A stretch of 50,546 nucleotides of DNA from an uncultured Paracoccaceae bacterium (GTDB lineage: Bacteria; Pseudomonadota; Alphaproteobacteria; Rhodobacterales; Rhodobacteraceae), in NCBI GenBank assembly GCA_947311485.1, contig CAMZLM010000081.1, positions 1-50,546 of the forward strand, read 5' to 3'. Both the position numbers and the translations under genes were made by a program. This document shows, in pieces, positions 1 to 8,492 of this stretch; position 1 is the first letter of the stretch, and the number at the start of each line of letters is the position of its first letter. The notes below the pieces were generated by a model. That model had not been told where the DNA came from and did not search any database. It worked only from the letters and a program-made list of their open reading frames with translations.

Positions 1-1462
1 CAATGTGCGCGCCATGGTTCTGTGGGGGCACGCACCAAACAGCCAGACACGCGGCAAGGAAATGAAAACCGCGATGGAAAAGCTGGATATGCTGGTCGTT
101 GTTGACCCGTATCCAACTGTTTCGGCTGTTATGCATGACCGTACCGATGGTGTTTATCTGTTGCCGGCCTCGACACAGTTCGAAACACGCGGGTCTGTGA
201 CTGCCTCCAACCGGTCGTTCCAGTGGCGCGACAAAGTGGTTGATCCGGTGTTTGAATCTCTGCCGGACCACATCATCATGGCAAAATTCGCCAAGAAATT
301 CGGCTGGGCGGATAAATTCTTCCGCAATATCGGTATGGATGCCGAAGACGAGCCGAACATCGAGGATATCACCCGCGAGTTCAACGGCGGTATGTGGACC
401 ATCGGGTATACCGGTTGTTCGCCAGAGCGGATCAAATCGCATATGGCCAACCAGCACACGTTTGACCGCACCACATTGCAGGCCGTTGGTGGCCCGAATG
501 ACGGTGAGTATTACGGGTTGCCTTGGCCGTGTTGGGGAACACCTGAAATGGGTCACCCGGGGACGCCAAACCTCTATGACATGTCCAAGCCTGTGTCCAA
601 AGGTGGCCTGACCTTCCGCGCCCGTTTCGGGGTGGAACGCAACGGCGAAAACCTGTTGGCCGAAGGGGTTTATTCCCAAGGGTCCGACATTCAGGACGGC
701 TATCCCGAGTTCACCATGCAAATGCTGATGGACCTTGGCTGGGATGGCGATCTGACGGATGAGGAACGCGCCAGCATTGACGCGGTTGCCGGTCCCAAGA
801 CCAACTGGAAAACCGACCTGTCCGGCGGGATTCAGCGGGTTGCGATTGCCCATGAATGTGCGCCCTTCGGGAACGCCAAGGCACGGGCCGTTGTCTGGAC
901 ATTCCCCGATCCGGTGCCAATCCACCGTGAGCCGCTCTATACCAACCGGCGCGATCTGGTGGCGGATTATCCGACCTATGCAGATAAACAGGCCTATCGC
1001 CTGCCAACACTGTATAAAACCATTCAGGATCAGGACTTCAGCAAGGACTATCCTATGATCCTGACAAGCGGTCGTTTGGTCGAATACGAGGGTGGGGGCG
1101 ACGAAACCCGTTCCAACCCCTGGTTGGCGGAGCTGCAACAGGAAATGTTTGTCGAGATCAACACCCGCGATGCCAACAACATGGGCATTCGGGACGGTCA
1201 GCAAGTCTGGGTCGAAGGTGCCGAAGGTGCCAAGGTCAAGGTTGCGGCTATGGTCACAGAGCGGGTCGGAGAAGGCGTTGCCTTTATGCCGTTCCACTTT
1301 GGCGGGCATTTCGAGGGCAAGGACCTGCGGGACAAATACCCCGAGGGTGCGGACCCCATCGTTCTGGGTGAAGCGGCAAACACCGCGATGACCTATGGCT
1401 ATGACAGCGTAACCCAAATGCAAGAGACCAAGGCGTCTCTTTGTAAAATCACCGCAGCATAA
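1..1462 (+). CDS. Formate dehydrogenase alpha subunit (molybdopterin oxidoreductase), C-terminal part
   Basis: This is the C-terminal ~487 residues of a bis-MGD molybdopterin oxidoreductase. The frame is open at base 1 (it reads N-V-R-A-M upstream of the ORF-track GTG), so the start lies outside the window. The last ~135 residues form the molybdopterin-dinucleotide-binding domain (starting near PMILTSGR, ending near EAANTAMTYG). The call as formate dehydrogenase, rather than another DMSO-reductase-family enzyme, rests on the following genes: a four-cluster ferredoxin subunit of FDH3-beta size 11 bp downstream, then a FdnI-type cytochrome b gamma subunit. The enzyme would oxidise formate and pass electrons through the beta subunit to the membrane subunit. 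The active-site Cys/SeCys and any Tat signal lie in the missing N-terminal part, so location cannot be read here. Confidence 0.85.
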   Translation, partial: NVRAMVLWGHAPNSQTRGKEMKTAMEKLDMLVVVDPYPTVSAVMHDRTDGVYLLPASTQFETRGSVTASNRSFQWRDKVVDPVFESLPDHIIMAKFAKKFGWADKFFRNIGMDAEDEPNIEDITREFNGGMWTIGYTGCSPERIKSHMANQHTFDRTTLQAVGGPNDGEYYGLPWPCWGTPEMGHPGTPNLYDMSKPVSKGGLTFRARFGVERNGENLLAEGVYSQGSDIQDGYPEFTMQMLMDLGWDGDLTDEERASIDAVAGPKTNWKTDLSGGIQRVAIAHECAPFGNAKARAVVWTFPDPVPIHREPLYTNRRDLVADYPTYADKQAYRLPTLYKTIQDQDFSKDYPMILTSGRLVEYEGGGDETRSNPWLAELQQEMFVEINTRDANNMGIRDGQQVWVEGAEGAKVKVAAMVTERVGEGVAFMPFHFGGHFEGKDLRDKYPEGADPIVLGEAANTAMTYGYDSVTQMQETKASLCKITAA

Positions 1463-1473
1463 GGAGCAACGAG

Positions 1474-2070
1474 ATGGCACGAGTAAAATTTCTCTGTGAT
1501 GCAGAACGTTGCATCGAATGTAATGCCTGTGTAACGGCGTGTAAAAACGAACACGAGGTCCCTTGGGGCATCAACCGGCGTAAAGTCGTCACCATCGGTG
1601 ACGGCAAGCCCGGCGAACGTTCGGTTTCCATTGCCTGTATGCATTGTTCCGATGCGCCTTGTATGGCCGTTTGTCCGACCGACTGTTTTTACCAGACAGA
1701 AGACGGCATCGTGTTGCACAACAAGGATCTGTGCATCGGGTGTGGGTACTGTTTCTATGCATGTCCGTTTGGCGCGCCACAGTATCCTCAGGCAGGCAAC
1801 TATGGCTCACGCGGCAAGATGGACAAATGTACCTTCTGCGCTGGCGGTCCTGAAGAGGACAATTCGCAGGCCGAGTTCCAGAAATACGGTCGCAACCGTA
1901 TTGCAGAAGGCAAGCTGCCGATCTGTGCGGAAATGTGCGCGACCAAGGCCCTTCTGGCGGGTGACGGGGACGTAGTTTCCGGTATCTACCGTGAACGGGT
2001 TGTCGCACGGGGCTTTGGCTCCGGCGCTTGGGGCTGGGGTACAGCCTATAACCGCAAGGCTGGTCAGTAA
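1474..2070 (+). CDS. fdh3B: Formate dehydrogenase FDH3-type beta subunit, 4Fe-4S ferredoxin
   Basis: 198-residue electron-transfer subunit that would carry electrons from the molybdenum subunit to the membrane cytochrome. Cysteine clusters typical of four [4Fe-4S] centres are visible: CIECNACVTACK near the N terminus, CMHCSDAPCMAVCP, CIGCGYCFYACP, and CTFC...CAEMC towards the C terminus. ATG at 1474 is preceded by AAGGAGCAACGAG, a good ribosome-binding site, 11 bp after the alpha-subunit stop. It lacks the C-terminal membrane anchor of E. coli FdnH, which fits the shorter FDH3 beta form. Position and length agree with alpha-beta-gamma order. Confidence 0.9.
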   Translation: MARVKFLCDAERCIECNACVTACKNEHEVPWGINRRKVVTIGDGKPGERSVSIACMHCSDAPCMAVCPTDCFYQTEDGIVLHNKDLCIGCGYCFYACPFGAPQYPQAGNYGSRGKMDKCTFCAGGPEEDNSQAEFQKYGRNRIAEGKLPICAEMCATKALLAGDGDVVSGIYRERVVARGFGSGAWGWGTAYNRKAGQ

Positions 2071-2081
2071 TCTGATTGCCC

Positions 2082-2108
2082 GCAGCGCGCGGGGGTTCCG
2101 CGCGCTGC
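2082..2108 (+). promoter_or_regulatory. Strong intergenic hairpin between beta and gamma subunit genes
   Basis: A perfect 10-bp inverted repeat, GCAGCGCGCG / CGCGCGCTGC, with a 7-nt loop, begins 11 bp after the beta stop and ends 50 bp before the gamma start. There is no proper U-tract after it (ATTTCTCC), so I read it as an attenuator or an mRNA-processing/stabilising hairpin rather than a full terminator. It would let the upstream enzyme subunits be made in excess of the membrane genes. Confidence 0.5.
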
Positions 2109-2158
2109 ATTTCTCCTGCTTGAACAGGACAGAATTCTATCATTTGTGGACCAAGACA

Positions 2159-3190
2159 ATGAACAACTTGTTGCGTATGGTCGCTGTTTTGCTGGTGTTG
2201 CTGATGGGCGTAACTGCCTCGCAGGCCCAAAGCGTGCGCCCGCCGGGAAATGCGGTGAATCTGGATGACGGGATTGAACCGGGGCCGCCCAATACCCTGG
2301 GTGATCTGTCGGATTCCGATTTTTGGCGGAATTATCGGGGGGGCGATCCGAATGATCCGCAACAAATTATCGGGCCAAGGCCGGATGGCGTGGTTCTGAC
2401 AACCACGGGGCAGCACTGGCGGGCCTTGCGGGAAAACTACATTCGTAAATATGCGGGCTGGGCACCTTTGATTGTGATCGGCATTCTTGCTGTTTTCTAT
2501 GTCCTGATTGGGCCAATGCGGATCAAATCCGGCCGCTCGGGCAAGACGTTGTCGCGCTTTAACCTGACCCAAAGGGTATCGCACTGGTTTATGGCAGCGG
2601 TATTTATCCTGCTGGGAATCAGCGGATTGATTATCCTGCTGGGCCGCCCGTTGATTGCGCCTTTTCTAGGCAAAGAAGTCAATTCCATCATGACCAGTGC
2701 CGCCATGCAGGGGCATAACCTGTTCGGGCCGCTGTTTATTGTGGCGCTGGTCTGGATGTTCATCAAATTCGTGCGGGGTAACTTTTTCCAGTGGGTGGAC
2801 CTAAAGTGGATATTCAAACTAGGCGGATTTTTCGGCGGTCATGTGAGTTCGCATGAATTCAACTTTGGTGAAAAATCCTGGTTCTGGATGGTCACGATTG
2901 TTGGTACGGTCATCAGCGTGACCGGTGTTTTGTTGCTTTTTCCATGGCTGGTAGAGGACCTGCGCATTCTGCAACTGTCCACGATTCTGCATGGTCTTGG
3001 GGCTGTCGGGCTGATTTCTGTGTTGTTTGGTCATATCTATGTGGGCACGATCGGGATGGAGGGATCGCTGGACTCCATGCTCAAGGGGGAAGTGGACGAA
3101 CACTGGGCCAAGGAACACCATGATCTGTGGTATGAAAAGGTAACCGGAAAATCCGCTTCTGAAACTGCCAAAGAGGAGGAGCCATCATGA
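2159..3190 (+). CDS. Formate dehydrogenase gamma subunit, membrane cytochrome b
   Basis: 343-residue membrane subunit that would take electrons from the beta subunit and reduce quinone. I start it at ATG 2159 because the protein then begins with a clean signal-like segment (MNNLLRMVAVLLVLLMGVTA, cleavage after SQA); the ORF-track start at 1991 lies inside the beta gene. A ~100-residue periplasmic stretch follows, then a FdnI/cytochrome b561-like domain with about four further hydrophobic helices. Candidate haem histidines are in RVSHWFMA, MQGHNLFG, ILHGLGAVG and FGHIYVGT. The long N-terminal extension with a signal is typical of gamma subunits of FDH3 operons. The 3' end overlaps the next start by 4 bp (ATGA), so the two genes are probably translationally coupled. 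Confidence 0.88.
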   Translation: MNNLLRMVAVLLVLLMGVTASQAQSVRPPGNAVNLDDGIEPGPPNTLGDLSDSDFWRNYRGGDPNDPQQIIGPRPDGVVLTTTGQHWRALRENYIRKYAGWAPLIVIGILAVFYVLIGPMRIKSGRSGKTLSRFNLTQRVSHWFMAAVFILLGISGLIILLGRPLIAPFLGKEVNSIMTSAAMQGHNLFGPLFIVALVWMFIKFVRGNFFQWVDLKWIFKLGGFFGGHVSSHEFNFGEKSWFWMVTIVGTVISVTGVLLLFPWLVEDLRILQLSTILHGLGAVGLISVLFGHIYVGTIGMEGSLDSMLKGEVDEHWAKEHHDLWYEKVTGKSASETAKEEEPS

Positions 3191-3831
3191 GCTTTCTGGA
3201 ATTTGTCGAAGGCCCATTATTTCTCGTCGCCTCTGCGATTTTTCTGCTGGGCGTCGTCTGGCGTGTTGGCGGGATTATCCTGATCGGCCGCAAGAAGGAT
3301 ATTTCCCCGCCCAAAGGTTCCGCCGCGATGGGATTTCTCAAGGGGAATTTGCGCCATTTTATCCCGCGCGGGATTTTTGCCAAACGCACGGCGCTGCACC
3401 TTATTGCCGGCTATGGTTTCCATCTGGCGCTGTTAGTGCTGGTGCTGTTTGCGGCACCGCATATTGCCTTTATTCAGGATCGTCTGGTCAACGTAAACCT
3501 GCCGGAAATGCCACGCTGGGGGTTCATTCTGACGGCGGAGATATCCTTTGCCGGTCTGATTATGCTCTGGGTGCGGCGGATTTCCGATCCGGTGATGCGG
3601 CTGATTTCTGATTGGGATGACCACATCGGTAGCTGGCTGACCTTTCTGGTGATGTTGACCGGCTGCCTTGCCTTGCAGGAAAGCCATGGCTTTTTGCGGG
3701 CACAGCACATGCTGGTTGTGGATGTCTGGCTGATCTACTTTCCGTTCAGTCGCCTGATGCACGCTTTTACCTTTTTCTTGTCGCGCGGCAATTCCGGTGC
3801 GACCTATGGCCGTAAGGGGATCAACCTATGA
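3187..3831 (+). CDS. NarI/DsrM/HdrE-like membrane cytochrome b
   Basis: 214-residue integral membrane protein with about five hydrophobic segments. The His pattern resembles the nitrate-reductase gamma/DsrM/HdrE family of dihaem cytochromes b: ALHLIAGYGFHLALL in the second helix region and a further His pair around RAQHMLV...RLMHAFTF in the last. Members of this family exchange electrons between the quinone pool and an iron-sulfur partner. The partner here is clearly the next gene, a CCG-domain protein whose start overlaps this stop by 4 bp. It is not part of standard formate dehydrogenase, so its direct coupling to the upstream genes is inferred from the overlap with the gamma subunit. Confidence 0.8.
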   Translation: MSFLEFVEGPLFLVASAIFLLGVVWRVGGIILIGRKKDISPPKGSAAMGFLKGNLRHFIPRGIFAKRTALHLIAGYGFHLALLVLVLFAAPHIAFIQDRLVNVNLPEMPRWGFILTAEISFAGLIMLWVRRISDPVMRLISDWDDHIGSWLTFLVMLTGCLALQESHGFLRAQHMLVVDVWLIYFPFSRLMHAFTFFLSRGNSGATYGRKGINL

Positions 3832-5108
3832 CTGCCAATTCCGAAATAGCTGTCGAAAAATTCCTCGAACATACAGATGCGGAGGCGGCCTCTTTCTTCG
3901 AGGCCTGCGTTCACTGTGGCGAATGTGCCGAGGCATGCCAGTTTTACCTGTCGACGGGGGATCCCAAATACACTCCCACCTATAAATTGCGCCCGATGGA
4001 GCGCGCCTATAAGCGGGACAAAGCCCCGTTTTCCGGCCTGAAAAAGGCGCTGGGGCTGGCCCCGTCACCGGTCACTGAAGAAGAGTTGCGCGAATGGGAA
4101 CCGCTGGTTTACGATAGCTGCAACATGTGCGCGCGTTGTACGCTGGTTTGTCCGATGGGCATCGACATTGCCGGCACCATCCGCAAAATGCGCGAGGGCT
4201 ATGCCGCAGCAGGGTTTGTGCCGGAGGGCCTGCAACGTTCTGCCGAATTCGTGAAAAAGACCGGTAGCCCGATGGGGGTTACCGCCAAGGCGCTCAAGGC
4301 GCAGATCAAACATCAGGAAGACGCGGTTGGTATCAAGATTGAAATCGATAAAAAAGGTGCCGATTACATGGCGATCTTTTCGTCAATGGAGATCATGGGC
4401 TATCCAGAAGTTCTGGGGGCCTATGCCAAGCTGTTCAAGCGCGCCGGCCTGACGTGGACGATTTCTTCGGTGGCCTATGAGGCAACCAACGTGGGTGTGC
4501 AGATCGGTTCTGCGCCGATGGCCAAGGAAATCCTGCAACGGGTGGTCGACGCTGCCGAGGCGCTGGAAGTCAAACATGTCATCAGTCCGGAATGCGGCCA
4601 TGCTTACGGCGCGATCCGCTGGGCGGGGCCAAATATGATGGGCCGGCAATTCAAGTTCGAGGTGGTTCACATCATCGAATTGCTGGATCAGCTGCGCCGC
4701 GAGGGGAAAATTCCGGTGGGCAAGAAAGATACCCGCCGCATGACCTTGCACGATCCCTGCCAAATCATCCGGCGTGGCGGTTTGCTCAAGGAACCGCGTA
4801 GCCTGCTGAATGATTCCTGTGCCAATTTCACCGAAATGAAGGGGGCCGGTATCACCAATTTCTGTTGTGGCGGCGGCGGTGGTGTTTCTGCCAATCCGCG
4901 GGCGGAAGAGTTGAAAACAGCGGCCTTCTCTCGCAAAGTAGAGCAATTGAACGGCGTTCAGGATCTGGAAGCGGTTGTGGTGCCCTGCGGTAATTGCCGG
5001 GCCGTATTCGAAGACGGGCTGGATGAATATGATCTTGATCTTGAAATCATCGGGTTGAGCGAGTTGGTTGCCGAAACGCTGGCGGAAGAGGACGAAACCG
5101 GCGCTTGA
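3828..5108 (+). CDS. DsrK/HdrD-like iron-sulfur protein with CCG domain
   Basis: 426-residue soluble protein. Two [4Fe-4S] ferredoxin motifs lie near the N terminus (CVHCGECAEACQ at about residue 27, CNMCARCTLVCP at about 100). Two cysteine-rich (CCG) regions follow. The first (about 180-275) keeps only an isolated Cys in SPECGHAYG and looks degenerate. The second (about 305-410) is complete: HDPC, NFCCGGGGG and PCGNCR, the pattern that binds the non-cubane catalytic cluster in HdrD/HdrB and DsrK. The family moves electrons between quinone-reactive cytochrome b and a thiol/disulfide substrate. With the preceding cytochrome b it forms a DsrMK/HdrDE-like pair; the substrate is unknown and I see no dsrAB, hdrABC or sulfur-carrier gene nearby. 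Confidence 0.82.
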   Translation: MTANSEIAVEKFLEHTDAEAASFFEACVHCGECAEACQFYLSTGDPKYTPTYKLRPMERAYKRDKAPFSGLKKALGLAPSPVTEEELREWEPLVYDSCNMCARCTLVCPMGIDIAGTIRKMREGYAAAGFVPEGLQRSAEFVKKTGSPMGVTAKALKAQIKHQEDAVGIKIEIDKKGADYMAIFSSMEIMGYPEVLGAYAKLFKRAGLTWTISSVAYEATNVGVQIGSAPMAKEILQRVVDAAEALEVKHVISPECGHAYGAIRWAGPNMMGRQFKFEVVHIIELLDQLRREGKIPVGKKDTRRMTLHDPCQIIRRGGLLKEPRSLLNDSCANFTEMKGAGITNFCCGGGGGVSANPRAEELKTAAFSRKVEQLNGVQDLEAVVVPCGNCRAVFEDGLDEYDLDLEIIGLSELVAETLAEEDETGA

Positions 5109-5132
5109 ATTCTGGGCTGGAATAACGCACCA

Positions 5133-5157
5133 TGCCCCAGCAATTTAGCGTGGGGCA
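5133..5157 (+). promoter_or_regulatory. Inverted repeat upstream of the regulator gene
   Basis: TGCCCCA at 5133-5139 and TGGGGCA at 5151-5157 form a perfect 7-bp dyad (12-nt spacer) in the 56-bp gap between the CCG-protein gene and the response regulator. Its right arm runs into the AGGGG ribosome-binding site of the ATG at 5165. It could be an operator, or an RNA hairpin that limits translation of the regulator; the sequence does not decide. Confidence 0.4.
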
Positions 5158-5164
5158 GGGGTGC

Positions 5165-6526
5165 ATGAGCAAAGCACAACCGGAAAATGTTGACAAGGAA
5201 TTCGGGGCCAGCCTGTCGCTGGCCTCGATCCTTGTGGTGGATGACGAACCGGGGATGCGCAATTTTCTGGTAAAAATCCTGCGTCCCCGTTGCAAACGCG
5301 TGGAACAGGCCGCCAATGCCGATGAGGCCAGCAAAATCATGGATACCAGTCATTTTGACATTGTTATTCTGGACAATGTCATGCCCGGCAAAAGCGGGCT
5401 GGACTGGTTACGTGAACAACGCAAGCTGGGTTTTTTCGCCGATGCAATCCTGATCACGGCCTTTGCCGACCTTGAAACCGCTATTGCGGCCTTGCGGGCG
5501 GGGGCGGTGGATTTCGTGCTGAAACCCTTTCGCTCCAACCAGATCCTGAATGCGGTGGCGCGCAGTATTGACCGGCTGCATTTGCAGCGGGAAAATTTTC
5601 TGTTGAAGTACGAACTTTCGGCGGATGTCAGCGCCGGTCGCGGGCGGCTGCTTGGCCCATCCAAGGAAATCGGTGAGGTGCGCAACCTGTTGGAACGCGC
5701 GGCCCCCTTGCCAACCTGCGTGCTGTTTACCGGTGACAGCGGCACCGGCAAGGAAATCGCGGCCCGCGCACTGCATGCGATGTCGGATCGTGCGCACAAA
5801 CCCTTTGTTCCGGTGAATTGCGCCACAATCAGCCCGGATATAATTGAACGTGAACTGTTTGGCGACGTCACCACGAACGGGCAGGGGCGGCGCGACGGGC
5901 TTTTGCTCTATGCGTCTGGCGGCACGCTGTTTCTGGACGAAATTGCAGAACTGCCCCTATCTGTACAGGCGACCCTGTTGCGGGTGTTCGAGGAAATGCG
6001 CATCCGGCCTTTTGGCTCTACCCGTGAAATCCCGTTGAACCTGCGGTTTATTTTTGCCACCAATGCCGATCTGGCCAAAGCGGTGGAGGAAGGGCGTTTT
6101 CGTGCCGATTTGTATCATCGGATCAATGTGCTGAACATTCGCATGCCAACCCTGCGGGAACGGATTCAGGATATTGGCGAATTGGCGGCCATGTTCATGC
6201 AGAAGATTTCCAATCAACTGGGCATGCCGCCGTTGGTGCTGGACGAGCAAGTGTTGTTGAACATGTCCTGTTACGATTGGCCCGGCAATGTACGTGAATT
6301 GCGCAACCTGATTGAACGCGCGCTGATTCTGGGCGAGTTCCCCCCCGAATTTGCCGGCACCGGCGATGAAATCTCGCCCGAGGCTGTAGATTCCCTGCAA
6401 CTGGTGGAAAAACGCCATATCCTGACCGTGCTGGATGCCTGTGAGGGAAACCGTGCAGAGGCCGCCCGCCGTTTGGGCGTGTCACGTAAAACCATCGATC
6501 GCAAATGCGCCATGTGGGATGGCTGA
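5165..6526 (+). CDS. NtrC-family response regulator lacking the GAFTGA motif
   Basis: 453-residue regulator: receiver domain (about 19-135, phospho-acceptor Asp70 in VILDNVMPG), AAA+ domain (about 165-385, Walker A GDSGTGKE, Walker B GGTLFLDEI, arginine finger region FRADLYHRIN) and a C-terminal Fis-type helix-turn-helix (GNRAEAARRLGVSRKTIDR). Between ELFG and GGTLFLDEI, where sigma54 activators carry EKGAFTGA, this protein has DVTTNGQGRRDGLLLYAS, so the sigma54-contacting loop is absent. Rhodobacter capsulatus NtrC is a known example of such a regulator acting with sigma70. I chose ATG 5165 (GGGGCAGGGG upstream) over ATG 5132, which has a poor site. It overlaps the kinase gene by 8 bp and is its probable partner. 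Confidence 0.88.
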   Translation: MSKAQPENVDKEFGASLSLASILVVDDEPGMRNFLVKILRPRCKRVEQAANADEASKIMDTSHFDIVILDNVMPGKSGLDWLREQRKLGFFADAILITAFADLETAIAALRAGAVDFVLKPFRSNQILNAVARSIDRLHLQRENFLLKYELSADVSAGRGRLLGPSKEIGEVRNLLERAAPLPTCVLFTGDSGTGKEIAARALHAMSDRAHKPFVPVNCATISPDIIERELFGDVTTNGQGRRDGLLLYASGGTLFLDEIAELPLSVQATLLRVFEEMRIRPFGSTREIPLNLRFIFATNADLAKAVEEGRFRADLYHRINVLNIRMPTLRERIQDIGELAAMFMQKISNQLGMPPLVLDEQVLLNMSCYDWPGNVRELRNLIERALILGEFPPEFAGTGDEISPEAVDSLQLVEKRHILTVLDACEGNRAEAARRLGVSRKTIDRKCAMWDG

Positions 6527-8477
6527 TCGGGGCGGCATAACCCGTTTCCATTCGGTCCGGGCGCGTTTGTTGGTGATCGCGCTGCTGCCGATGCTGGTGG
6601 TGATGCCGGTATTTCTGGGGCTGGTGATGGCCAATTGGTCGGACCGGTTTGACCGGCTTTTGATCGCCAAGGTAAACGGCGAATTAACGATCGCCCACCA
6701 GCATATGACGGGGCTGTTGGAACGCAGCGGTGAACAGGTGCAGGCACTGGGGGACTCTGCAGCTTTTGCAGCGGTGAATTTGCAGGATCAAGCGACTGTA
6801 AAAGCATTTCTTGCAGAACGGCGTCAGGCATTAAAACTGGATTTTCTGTATTACACAAGGGCCACAAATTCCGTTAACTGGCCAGTGATCCAATCGGCGC
6901 TGGCAGGCAAGCGTGGATCGGTTATCGACATTTTCAGCCATGATCAACTGGTTGCGATTTCTCCGCATCTGGCCGAACAGGCCAAAATTCCGCTGGTCCC
7001 GACCGAGGCTGCCGTCCCCACCACTCGCAGCGAGGAAACGCGCGGAATGGTGGTGCACACGGCTTCGCCTGCGCGCGGGGGCGCGCTTGTGGGGGGGGTG
7101 TTGTTGAACCGGAACCTTGATTTTATTGATACCATAAATGAACTGGTCTATCCCGCAGCATCGCTGACCGAAGGCAGCCGCGGGACTGCCACCCTGTTTC
7201 TGGAGGACGTGCGCGTCAGCACCAATGTGCGCCTGTTTGAAAATGTGCGTGCGCTTGGGACACGGGTATCGGCGATTGTGCGCGAACGGGTGCTGGGGCA
7301 GGGGCGGGTCTGGCTGGATCGGGCTTTTGTCGTGAACGATTGGTATATTTCGGCCTATGAACCGATCATCGACAGTTTTGGAAAACGGGTGGGGATGCTC
7401 TATGTCGGCTTTCTGGATACACCGTTCAGGGCGGCCAAGCTGCGCACGATCTGGATGGTTGTCGGTGGGTTTTTAGCGGTGATCCTGCTGTCGGTCCCGA
7501 TTTTTCTGCGCTGGGCGCGGGACATCATCAATCCGCTGGAAAAGGTGGTTGATACCATTTCCAAGGTTGAAGGCGGCAATTTGGGCGCGCGTACGGGGGT
7601 AACCGGCGGGCAGGATGAAATCACCCGCGTGGCCGCGCATCTGGACGGGTTGCTCGAACAGGTACAGGAACGCGACCAGCATTTACGCGGCTGGAACGAG
7701 GAATTGAACCAGCGGGTCGAGGAACGCACGCGTGCATTACACAAGGCCAACCAACGGCTGGAGGCCACGACCAAGCAATTGGTGGTGTCAGAGAAACTGG
7801 CTGCGATTGGGGAAATTACGGCTGGCATTGCCCATGAAATCAACAATCCGATTGCGGTGATTCAGGGTAATCTGGATGTGATCTGGCAGGAAATCGGCGG
7901 ACAGGCGCAGGATCTGGATACGGAATTCGCCCTGATTTATGAACAGGTCCACAGCATTAATATTCTGGTTAACAAATTGCTGCAATTTGCCCGGCCAGAG
8001 GAGTACGCCGGTGTGGTCGACTATCACATTCCCAACGAAGTGATTGCGGATTGCCTGCCGCTGGTGCAGCATTTAATGACCAAAACCGACATTTCACAGG
8101 AACTGGAACTGTACGCGGATAGGGCCGTGGCGATGAACCGGACAGAACTGCAACAAGTGCTGATCAACCTGATTGTGAATGCCATCCATGCCATGCCAAA
8201 TGGTGGCGAACTGCGTTTGCGAACCCATAATCAGGATGACAATGACATTCCGGGCGTGTTGATCGAGGTCGCTGACACCGGCCTTGGCATGTCGCCGGAG
8301 GTGCTGAAATCCGTGTTTGATCCGTTTTTTACCACCAAGCAGGCCGAAGGCACCGGGCTTGGCCTGTCAATAAGCCAAAAGCTGGTGACCCGCGCGGGCG
8401 GGCATATCAATGTTTGCTCTGATCCGGGCATTGGCACCTGCTTTTCGATCTGGTTGCCGGCGGCAGACATCACGTAG
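6519..8477 (+). CDS. Membrane sensor histidine kinase, partner of the NtrC-like regulator
   Basis: 652-residue kinase starting at ATG 6519, overlapping the regulator stop by 8 bp. Order: TM1 (about 16-37), a ~270-residue periplasmic sensor region of Cache type, TM2 (about 311-331), HAMP, a short coiled coil, HisKA with the H-box AIGEITAGIAHEINNP (about 428-443), and HATPase_c with N box NLIVNAIHAMP, G1 DTGLGM, F box DPFFTTK and G2 GTGLGLS. No receiver domain is fused. A periplasmic Cache domain normally binds a small ligand, so the pair probably senses an external metabolite and controls the operon it ends; that link is inferred from co-orientation. The ORF-track start at 6435 lies inside the regulator gene. 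Confidence 0.88.
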   Translation: MADRGGITRFHSVRARLLVIALLPMLVVMPVFLGLVMANWSDRFDRLLIAKVNGELTIAHQHMTGLLERSGEQVQALGDSAAFAAVNLQDQATVKAFLAERRQALKLDFLYYTRATNSVNWPVIQSALAGKRGSVIDIFSHDQLVAISPHLAEQAKIPLVPTEAAVPTTRSEETRGMVVHTASPARGGALVGGVLLNRNLDFIDTINELVYPAASLTEGSRGTATLFLEDVRVSTNVRLFENVRALGTRVSAIVRERVLGQGRVWLDRAFVVNDWYISAYEPIIDSFGKRVGMLYVGFLDTPFRAAKLRTIWMVVGGFLAVILLSVPIFLRWARDIINPLEKVVDTISKVEGGNLGARTGVTGGQDEITRVAAHLDGLLEQVQERDQHLRGWNEELNQRVEERTRALHKANQRLEATTKQLVVSEKLAAIGEITAGIAHEINNPIAVIQGNLDVIWQEIGGQAQDLDTEFALIYEQVHSINILVNKLLQFARPEEYAGVVDYHIPNEVIADCLPLVQHLMTKTDISQELELYADRAVAMNRTELQQVLINLIVNAIHAMPNGGELRLRTHNQDDNDIPGVLIEVADTGLGMSPEVLKSVFDPFFTTKQAEGTGLGLSISQKLVTRAGGHINVCSDPGIGTCFSIWLPAADIT

Positions 8478-8492
8478 AGGGCGTGCCCGAAT

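Noticed and set aside
1589-2584. Long minus-strand ORF opposite the FDH beta and gamma genes
   Set aside because: It lies across two well-supported genes, shows no family motif and is rich in Arg/Pro/His as expected of a GC-rich antisense frame.
5132-5164. Earlier ATG of the NtrC-like regulator
   Set aside because: It sits inside an inverted repeat with a poor ribosome-binding site; the ATG at 5165 has AGGGG at good distance and gives a normal receiver N terminus.
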